From NCBI GenBank assembly GCA_021767245.1, contig JAASTO010000064.1, positions 1 through 12,157 on the forward strand: DNA of 12,157 nucleotides, written 5' to 3'. The translations under genes were made by a program, and so were the position numbers. Positions 6,468 through 12,157 of this stretch are shown piece after piece. The notes below the pieces were generated by a model. It was not told where the DNA came from. It did no database searches and worked only from the letters and a program-made list of their open reading frames with translations. Origin of the DNA: Balneolaceae bacterium. GTDB taxonomy: Bacteria > Bacteroidota > Rhodothermia > Balneolales > Balneolaceae. Each line of letters opens with the position of its first letter. The stretch's first letter is position 1.

Positions 6468-8579
6468 ATGAAAGAAGAAATAAGAAGTGTAGAATTTGCA
6501 CCGGGAAAGGTGCTATCAATTGAAACAGGCCGGATTGCCAAGCAAGCCGATGGCGCTGTAGTGGTTCGTATGGGAGATACCCAGGTATTATGTACTGCTG
6601 TGAGTGCAAAAGAACCAAAACCGGGTCAGGGATTCTTCCCGCTGGTTGTTGATCACAGAGAAAGTTTTTCAGCCGGTGGTCGTTTCCCCGGTGGATTTAT
6701 GAAAAGAGAAGGTCGTCCTTCTGAAAAAGAAGTACTCGCAAGTCGCCTGATCGACCGCAGTTTACGCCCTCTTTTTCCTAAAGGTTATTTATGTGAAACA
6801 CAGATCATTTCAAGCGTACTTTCTTCAGACGGAGAAAATGACGGTGATGTTCTTGGTGGATTTGGAGCTTCAGCAGCTCTTCATATCTCAGACGTTCCTT
6901 TCGATGGTCCAATGGCCGAAGTAAGAGTTGGACGTGTGGATGGTGAATACGTGATCAACCCAACCCTTTCTGAGTTGGAGAATAGTGACATCGACATGAT
7001 CGTTGGTGGTACCGCCGATTCTGTGCTGATGATGGAAGGTGAAATGGCGGAGATCTCTGAAGAAGAAATGCTTGGAGCGATCAAAGCAGCTCATGCTTCT
7101 ATTATTACCCTTTGTGAATTTCAGGAAGAATTAAGAGAAGAATATGGTAAGCCTAAGCGCGAATTCGTGCCTGAAGGTTATCCTGAGGAAATCGAAAACA
7201 AAGTTCGTGAGCTTGCGACCGACAAGATCAAGGAAGTGGTAAACATTGGTCTTGGTAAAGAGGAATACAGCGAAAAGCTTAACGAAGCCAAAGATTCTGT
7301 AATAGCAGAGCTTGAGGAAGATTACGAAGAAGAAATTGGTACCATTAAGGATATTCTTGGTGATATCGAGAAGGAAGAACTTCGTAACATGATCCTTGAG
7401 AAAAAACGACGCATCGATGGTCGTAATCCTGAAGATATTCGTGATATCTGGACTCAGGTTGGATATCTTGCAAGAACACACGGTTCAGCGATATTTACCC
7501 GTGGCGAGACTCAGGCTCTGGTTTCCGTAACGCTCGGTACCAAGAAAGATGCTCAGGGTGTTGACACTTTATTTGACGAAGAAGACAAAAAATTCTATCT
7601 GCACTACAACTTCCCTCCATATTCAGTTGGAGAAGCCGGATTCCTTAGAGGACCCGGACGTCGTGAGATTGGTCACGGTCACTTGGCGGAACGTGCCCTG
7701 AAAATGATGATGCCATCGTTTGATGATTTCGGATATGTGATCAGGATCATATCTGACATTACCGAATCTAACGGTTCATCTTCAATGGCTTCAGTTTGTG
7801 GTGGCTCTATGGCGCTTATGAGTGCCGGAGTTCCCCTCAAAAAGCCGGTTGCAGGTATTGCAATGGGTATGATCGTTGGAGAGAATAACTCAGTTGTTCT
7901 TTCTGATATCCGTGGCGAAGAAGATTTCATGGGCGACATGGACTTTAAGACTGCCGGTACCGCTGATGGTATTACCGCTTGCCAGATGGATATGAAAGTG
8001 AAGGGAATTTCTTTCGAAGTGATGGAAGAAGCCCTGAAACAAGCTCATACTGGCCGTTTACACATTCTTGGTAAAATGGCTGAGACCATTTCAAAACCAA
8101 GTGAAACCTTGTCAGAATATGCTCCTCAGTTCATCAATATGACGATCGATGGGGATATGATCGGTGCGGTTATTGGTCCGGGTGGTAAAGTGATCCAGAC
8201 GCTACAAAAAGAAACAGATACTGAGATCTGGATCGAAGAAGACGAAAGTGGAAAAGGTAAGATCACCATTTCTGCAGATAGTCTAGAAAAAGCGGAAGAC
8301 GCTCAAAACAGAATTAAAGCAATCACAGGTCAGCTCGAAGAGGGGGCCACTTACAAAGGTGAAGTGAAGTCTATTAAAGACTTTGGTGCTTTTGTTGAGA
8401 TCGCTCCGGGAAGAGACGGCTTGCTGCATATATCTGAGATCGACCACTCTCATGTTAAAAATGTAACTGATTACATGAACGTAGGTGATGAGATCGAAGT
8501 TAAACTGCTCAAGATCGAGCCTGGTAACAAACTCAGATTATCCAGAAAAGCACTGTTGGCTAAAGACGAAGAAGAGTAA
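6468..8579 (+). CDS. pnp: Polyribonucleotide nucleotidyltransferase (PNPase)
   Basis: PNPase is a trimeric phosphorolytic 3'-5' exoribonuclease that releases nucleoside diphosphates; it degrades mRNA and can add heteropolymeric tails. From ATG 6468 it has 703 residues, close to the E. coli size. The domain order is RNase PH-like 1, a helical linker, RNase PH-like 2, KH and S1. The phosphate-binding run S437-S439 in NGSSSM and the catalytic residues Asp486, Asp492 and Lys494 (GDMDFK) fall at the same numbers as in E. coli PNPase. The KH loop GPGG is at 570-573. The S1 domain ends in LRLSRKALL. I chose 6468 over the in-frame TTG at 6426 because family proteins begin near KEEIRSVEF. The TTG also lies in the loop of the leader hairpin. 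It forms the standard rpsO-pnp pair. Confidence 0.97.
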   Translation: MKEEIRSVEFAPGKVLSIETGRIAKQADGAVVVRMGDTQVLCTAVSAKEPKPGQGFFPLVVDHRESFSAGGRFPGGFMKREGRPSEKEVLASRLIDRSLRPLFPKGYLCETQIISSVLSSDGENDGDVLGGFGASAALHISDVPFDGPMAEVRVGRVDGEYVINPTLSELENSDIDMIVGGTADSVLMMEGEMAEISEEEMLGAIKAAHASIITLCEFQEELREEYGKPKREFVPEGYPEEIENKVRELATDKIKEVVNIGLGKEEYSEKLNEAKDSVIAELEEDYEEEIGTIKDILGDIEKEELRNMILEKKRRIDGRNPEDIRDIWTQVGYLARTHGSAIFTRGETQALVSVTLGTKKDAQGVDTLFDEEDKKFYLHYNFPPYSVGEAGFLRGPGRREIGHGHLAERALKMMMPSFDDFGYVIRIISDITESNGSSSMASVCGGSMALMSAGVPLKKPVAGIAMGMIVGENNSVVLSDIRGEEDFMGDMDFKTAGTADGITACQMDMKVKGISFEVMEEALKQAHTGRLHILGKMAETISKPSETLSEYAPQFINMTIDGDMIGAVIGPGGKVIQTLQKETDTEIWIEEDESGKGKITISADSLEKAEDAQNRIKAITGQLEEGATYKGEVKSIKDFGAFVEIAPGRDGLLHISEIDHSHVKNVTDYMNVGDEIEVKLLKIEPGNKLRLSRKALLAKDEEE

Positions 8580-8600
8580 GTCTTTAGACTGAAAGCTTAT

Positions 8601-8608
8601 TATATTTG
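8601..8608 (+). promoter_or_regulatory. Promoter-like -7 box upstream of the M16 peptidase gene
   Basis: TATATTTG matches the TAnnTTTG consensus, and its last G is the first base of the pnp terminator stem. No TTG is seen at the expected distance upstream (about 8578-8582), so the promoter is only half supported. It is the only promoter-like match between pnp and the peptidase gene. Confidence 0.3.
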
Positions 8609-8640
8609 CTCCGCTCACAAACAATGAGCGGAGCTTTTTT
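8608..8640 (+). terminator. Rho-independent terminator after pnp
   Basis: GCTCCGCTCA (8608-8617) and TGAGCGGAGC (8625-8634) form a perfect 10-bp GC-rich stem with a 7-nt loop, followed by six Ts (8635-8640). It lies 28 nt after the pnp stop. It should end the nusA/rpsO-pnp transcription unit. Confidence 0.93.
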
Positions 8641-8661
8641 ATTTAAAGATTATTCATAAAG

Positions 8662-9936
8662 ATGGAAAACACACACGAAGTAGATTTTGTTAATAAGAGT
8701 ACCCTTCCAAACGGTTTAAGGATCGTAACAGAACATATTGAAAGTGTTAAAAGCGTTACCGTTGGAATCTGGGTGAAAACAGGGGGAAGGCATGAATCAG
8801 CCGATAAAGCCGGGGTAACTCATTTTTTGGAACACATGTTGTTCAAGGGAACCGATAGCCGGTCTTCTTATGATATTGCCTTAAGTATGGAATCTGTAGG
8901 CGGATATCTGAATGCGTTTACATCCTCAGAATATACCTGCTATTATTCACGATGCGTGAACACCCAGCTTGAAAAAGCACTGGATGTTCTATCTGATATG
9001 GTGCTTCACCCTGCCTTTCCGGAAGAGGAAATTGAGAAAGAAAAAAAGGTGGTCATTGAGGAAATGAAAATGTACCGCGATTCCCCTGATGATTATCTTT
9101 TTGAAGCTTTCAACAGTAAGATCTTTGAAGGGCATGAACTGGGCCGGCCTGTTCTTGGATTCGAAGAAACCGTTTCCGCCTTTAGTCGACAAGACCTGTA
9201 TGATTACATGAAGGAAAGATACTATGCGGGTAATCTGTTGGTATCAGTAGCAGGAAATGTGGATCATAACAGGGTAGTAGAGTTAGTCGCCTCCTATTTT
9301 GAGAAGCTTGAAACTGAAAACCGAGATGAAAGTGAACAACCCCTTCCTGAATTTAAAAAAGAAGACCTTCGGTTAACGAAGCCGATCGAGCAAACTCATT
9401 ATATTTATGGTCGCAGAGGACTGAATTATGATCATGAAGACAAATACCTGCTGTTGTTAGCCAATACGGTTCTGTGTGGTGGTATGAGTTCACGATTACA
9501 CCAGAATGTGAGAGAGAAATATGGATATTGCTACTCCATTCAAACCTTCAATCAATCTTACACCGATACCGGTTTGTGGGGGATATATGTGGGAACCGAC
9601 AAGGATTATGTGGATCATGTAAGGGAATTGATACTGAAGGAATTAAAGATCATGCAAAACGAACTTATTCCCGAAAAAGAACTCACTGAAGCCAAATCAC
9701 AACTGAAGGGTAAGTTGCTGCTTTCTCAGGAAAGCACCAGTAATCGAATGACCCGCCTTGCAAAAAGTGAGCTCTATTTTGGAAGGTTTGTTACCTTAGA
9801 CGAATTAGTAGAGAACATTGATTCAGTTACATCCGAACAGATCAGAGACTTTGTGCAGGAATTCTTTGAAGATGAGCATTTCATGGAAGCCATCCTGTTA
9901 CCTGAAAATCAGAAAACTGGTTTAATATTGGGATAA
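8662..9936 (+). CDS. M16 family zinc metallopeptidase (processing-peptidase-like)
   Basis: This is a 424-residue single-unit M16 peptidase of the mitochondrial-processing-peptidase beta-like type. The inverted zinc motif HFLEH is at residues 54-58 (ligands His54 and His58, catalytic Glu57). The third ligand is most likely Glu134 in VIEEMKMYRDSP, about 76 residues downstream as the family requires. The C-terminal half carries the family block SSRLHQNVREKYGYCYSI. All catalytic residues are present, so it should be active. There is no signal peptide or membrane segment, which points to the cytoplasm. The pnp-M16 linkage resembles the pnpA-ylxY-mlpA order of Bacillus subtilis. Its natural substrates are unknown. 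It is separated from pnp by a strong terminator, so it is probably its own transcription unit or is shared with asnS 76 bp downstream. Confidence 0.93.
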   Translation: MENTHEVDFVNKSTLPNGLRIVTEHIESVKSVTVGIWVKTGGRHESADKAGVTHFLEHMLFKGTDSRSSYDIALSMESVGGYLNAFTSSEYTCYYSRCVNTQLEKALDVLSDMVLHPAFPEEEIEKEKKVVIEEMKMYRDSPDDYLFEAFNSKIFEGHELGRPVLGFEETVSAFSRQDLYDYMKERYYAGNLLVSVAGNVDHNRVVELVASYFEKLETENRDESEQPLPEFKKEDLRLTKPIEQTHYIYGRRGLNYDHEDKYLLLLANTVLCGGMSSRLHQNVREKYGYCYSIQTFNQSYTDTGLWGIYVGTDKDYVDHVRELILKELKIMQNELIPEKELTEAKSQLKGKLLLSQESTSNRMTRLAKSELYFGRFVTLDELVENIDSVTSEQIRDFVQEFFEDEHFMEAILLPENQKTGLILG

Positions 9937-10012
9937 AGCTTAAAGCACAGGTTTTAAACTTATGTTAACCGTTTCAACTTAAAAAATATTTAATCATCAT
10001 AGCATCAATACA

Positions 10013-11506
10013 ATGACTTACATCAAGAATCTTTCAGAACACGTAGATCAAGAAGTAACTCTAAAAGGCTGGGTTTATAATTTCAGAAGCAGCGGAAGTT
10101 TGGTTTTCGTTGAAATGAGAGACGGTTCAGGCCTGACCCAATGTGTCATTGCGAAAGATGATGTGTCGGAAAATGCCTGGGAAGCAGCCACTTCACTTAA
10201 GCAGGAAAGTTCACTGGAAGTAACCGGAACGGTTAAGGCAGACGATCGAAGTGTTGGGGGGCATGAGATCCATGTTTCTGACGTTAAGGTCATTCAGATC
10301 GCTGAAAATTACCCGATCACTCCCAAAGAACACGGGGTTGAGTTTTTGATGAACAACCGCCACCTGTGGCTGAGAAGTCAGCGACAATGGGCAGCCATGC
10401 GGGTTAGAAATGAGATCATATTTGCTATCCATACTTTCTTTCAGGGACGGGATTTTGTTCAAATGGATTCCCCGATCTTTACCGGTAATGCGGCTGAAGG
10501 CAGTACCACTCTGTTTGAAACCGACTACTTTGAGGAAAAAGCTTATCTGGCTCAAACCGGTCAACTCTACGGTGAAGCCATGGCTATGGCTCATGGTCTG
10601 ATCTACACGTTTGGGCCGACCTTCAGGGCTGAAAAGTCTAAGACACGACGTCACCTTACAGAATTCTGGATGATAGAACCGGAAATGGCATACTACGATC
10701 TGGAAATGAACATGGATCTGGCTGAAGATATGATCAAGGCGGTCGTAAGCCGGGTACTGGAAAACTGTAAGAATGAACTTGAGATACTTGAAAGAGATAT
10801 CAGTGCTTTAGAAAAAATAGCTGATAAAGCCTTTGAACGTATGACCTACACGGAGGCCGTTGAAATCTTGACGAGTGATGAGACGGCTGAAATGCTGGAT
10901 GAAATGGCCGAATCGAGACGTAAGGAAAAGATCGATCTTGAAAAGGAAGAAGAAGAGATCAAAAAAGAGCACGGTTCAGCCAAGAAATGGAGAAAAGCTC
11001 AGATCGATCAGCGTGTCAAGGATATTCATGCCAGGGTAGATCAGATTGACGAAGATCTGCGTAATATTCCAAGTTGGAAAGAATCAGCCCGAAACTTTGA
11101 ATGGGGCAACGATTTTGGCGGTAGTGATGAAACAGTGCTTATGATGCAGTTTGATGTACCGCTTATTGTAACTCACTGGCCGGCTGAGATCAAAGCTTTT
11201 TATATGAAACGGGATGAAACCGATAAGTTGGCACTTGGAATGGACATTTTGGCTCCTGAAGGCTATGGAGAGATCGTAGGAGGGTCACAGCGAGAAGATG
11301 ACCTGGGAGTACTTGAAGAACGAATTGCAGAAGAAGGACTGGACAAAGAAGTCTTTGAGTGGTATCTGGATCTGCGACGCTTCGGAAGTGTACCACACTC
11401 AGGGTATGGACTGGGACTTGAGCGTACTGTAGCCTGGATTTGCGGACTTTCTCACGTAAGAGAGACCATTCCCTTCCCAAGAATGATGGGACGCCTTAAA
11501 CCTTAA
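10013..11506 (+). CDS. asnS: Asparagine--tRNA ligase with a coiled-coil insertion
   Basis: AsnRS is a class IIb synthetase that charges tRNA-Asn with asparagine using ATP. The N-terminal OB-fold anticodon-binding domain (about 1-110) contains GWVYNFRSSGSLVFVEMRDG. The catalytic domain has a motif 1 region (MDSPIFTGNAAEG), motif 2 with FRAE at 204-207 followed by HLTEFWMIEPEM, and motif 3 GLGLER at 466-471. It ends in IPFPRMMGRLKP, typical of AsnRS rather than AspRS. At 497 residues it is longer than E. coli AsnRS (466). About 75 residues separate AVEIL (ending at 286) from FEWG (starting at 362), where E. coli has about 6. That insertion is highly charged and predicted to be helical. The ATG at 10013 has no Shine-Dalgarno sequence, and no promoter is recognisable in the 76-bp gap upstream. 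It converges on the bactofilin gene, with 18 bp between stop codons. Confidence 0.95.
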   Translation: MTYIKNLSEHVDQEVTLKGWVYNFRSSGSLVFVEMRDGSGLTQCVIAKDDVSENAWEAATSLKQESSLEVTGTVKADDRSVGGHEIHVSDVKVIQIAENYPITPKEHGVEFLMNNRHLWLRSQRQWAAMRVRNEIIFAIHTFFQGRDFVQMDSPIFTGNAAEGSTTLFETDYFEEKAYLAQTGQLYGEAMAMAHGLIYTFGPTFRAEKSKTRRHLTEFWMIEPEMAYYDLEMNMDLAEDMIKAVVSRVLENCKNELEILERDISALEKIADKAFERMTYTEAVEILTSDETAEMLDEMAESRRKEKIDLEKEEEEIKKEHGSAKKWRKAQIDQRVKDIHARVDQIDEDLRNIPSWKESARNFEWGNDFGGSDETVLMMQFDVPLIVTHWPAEIKAFYMKRDETDKLALGMDILAPEGYGEIVGGSQREDDLGVLEERIAEEGLDKEVFEWYLDLRRFGSVPHSGYGLGLERTVAWICGLSHVRETIPFPRMMGRLKP

Positions 11507-11524
11507 ATTTGAAACGGATTGGTT

Positions 11525-12028
11525 TTAGTTCTTGGAAAAGATCTTTCCCGATCCGGATTTCTCATCTTTTGAATTTTCCTTATCAGGTGAATCGGATGAG
11601 GAAGAAGGAGTTGAGGTAGATTTAGAAGATTGAGTACTCGAAGTATCCTCGATAGATACATTTGGTCCCACATGCAGAGAACCTTTGATCTGTGCACCAT
11701 CCTCGATCGAGATCTTTTTAGTGTAGATCTTGCCTTCAATAACGGCCGTTGACTTCAGGGTCAGTTTATCCTTTACCCGTACATCACCATTAACGGTACC
11801 GGCTATCTCAGCTTCTTGAGAATGAACCTTACCATTAATAATACCAGAGTCATTGAGTATGAATTTCATTTTTGAATGAACCTCGCCTTCAATGGTACCG
11901 GCAATTCTCAGATCTTCATTACAGTTGATATCACCCGTAATTTTGGTCGGTTTGTTTATAAACGAGATCGCAGGGGATTGGTTACTCACTTCAGTATTCA
12001 CGTTGGTTGATTTTCTATTTAGTATCAT
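11525..12028 (-). CDS. Bactofilin family polymer-forming cytoskeletal protein
   Basis: Bactofilins polymerise without nucleotide into filaments that position cell-wall or polarity functions at the membrane. From the ATG at 12028 the protein has 167 residues. A short flexible N-terminus is followed by repeated beta-helix turns at about residues 29-124, such as ITGDINCNEDLRIAGTIEG and AEIAGTVNGDVRVKD. The Gly/Asp turns recur at about 17-18 residue spacing, typical of the DUF583 fold. Residues 125-167 are a Ser-, Lys- and Asp-rich disordered tail. The frame extends upstream to an ATG at 12049 and a GTG at 12064. I prefer 12028 because the start MILNRKS resembles bactofilin N-termini, but this is uncertain. 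There is no transmembrane segment. The gene is convergent with asnS and divergent from the gene starting at 12123. Confidence 0.88.
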   Translation of the reverse strand: MILNRKSTNVNTEVSNQSPAISFINKPTKITGDINCNEDLRIAGTIEGEVHSKMKFILNDSGIINGKVHSQEAEIAGTVNGDVRVKDKLTLKSTAVIEGKIYTKKISIEDGAQIKGSLHVGPNVSIEDTSSTQSSKSTSTPSSSSDSPDKENSKDEKSGSGKIFSKN

Positions 12029-12108
12029 ACCAAGGCAAACTTCGTTCATCAGAAATTGTTCCACATAAATTCACCCGAATAAGACATTTCATTAAAACGA
12101 ACATTCCT

Positions 12109-12116
12109 TATCTTAG
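12109..12116 (+). promoter_or_regulatory. Possible -7 box for the gene starting at 12123
   Basis: TATCTTAG differs from the TAnnTTTG consensus at one base and ends 6 bases before the ATG at 12123. A TTTC at 12087-12090, 18 nt upstream, could be a weak -33 element. If real, the transcript would start at or next to the start codon and be leaderless. This is a weak match. Confidence 0.3.
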
Positions 12117-12122
12117 CCACCG

Positions 12123-12157
12123 ATGGCACGAAAACAGAACAGTAATCAGATCTATCA
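12123..12157 (+). CDS. Start of an unidentified gene (3' truncated by window edge)
   Basis: An ATG at 12123 opens MARKQNSNQIY and stays open to the last base, giving 11 full codons. This is too short to identify. It is divergent from the bactofilin gene, with 94 bp between start codons, and a promoter-like box lies just upstream. In related bacteria a bactofilin gene often lies next to ATP-synthase accessory genes (AtpZ/AtpI type). The hydrophilic start would fit such a protein, but that is a guess from context. It may also not be a gene. Confidence 0.4.
   Translation, partial: MARKQNSNQIY

Noticed and set aside
7131..7481. Antisense reading frame of 116 codons opposite pnp
   Set aside because: It lies inside the conserved PNPase sequence, and its Phe-rich composition comes from GAA/AAA codons on the + strand.
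9937..10012. Promoter for asnS
   Set aside because: No TAnnTTTG match occurs in the gap; only A/T-rich sequence and GTTAAC are seen, so nothing can be called.
11507..11580. Bidirectional terminator between the convergent asnS and bactofilin genes
   Set aside because: There are only short palindromes (for example AAAGATCTTT and ATCCGGAT) without loops or T-runs; no convincing hairpin is present.

Overview
The window is a bacterial housekeeping segment that carries the classic nusA-to-pnp translation and RNA cluster, followed by an M16 peptidase gene, an asparaginyl-tRNA synthetase gene, a convergent bactofilin gene and the first codons of one more gene. Most start codons have no good Shine-Dalgarno sequence and sit in A/T-rich leaders. 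One intergenic region holds a clear Bacteroidota-type promoter (TTG, 20 nt, TATCTTTG), and TruB is the short form without a PUA domain. These features suggest the Bacteroidota/Balneolota/Rhodothermota group. The protein style and moderate GC make me favour a Balneolales-like marine bacterium, but that placement is inference.

Layout. Positions 1-5968 hold nusA (5' end outside the window), infB, rbfA, truB and ribF, all on the + strand and closely spaced; rbfA and truB abut, and truB and ribF overlap. A strong stem-loop lies between infB and rbfA. A predicted internal promoter at 6007-6037, directly followed by a perfect 16-bp palindrome, precedes rpsO (6082-6351). A rho-independent terminator then follows, with a second hairpin in the pnp leader before pnp (6468-8579). 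Another strong terminator follows pnp, and a promoter-like box overlaps its left arm. Next come the M16 peptidase (8662-9936) and asnS (10013-11506). The bactofilin gene (11525-12028, - strand) converges on asnS. A divergent + strand gene begins at 12123 and runs off the end. No gap exceeds 120 bases.

How the genes work together. NusA controls transcription elongation and termination. IF2 starts translation. RbfA, TruB and S15 serve 30S maturation, tRNA modification and 30S assembly. PNPase degrades RNA. RibF supplies FMN and FAD and travels with this cluster in many bacteria. AsnRS charges tRNA-Asn. The bactofilin is a cytoskeletal polymer unrelated to the rest.

I found no mobile element, CRISPR array, tRNA, rRNA or defence system, and no convincing novel multi-gene system. 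The points worth a second look are regulatory (hairpins, the palindrome and the promoter/terminator overlap) and lineage-specific protein regions: the charge-block linker of IF2 and a roughly 70-residue coiled-coil insertion in AsnRS.
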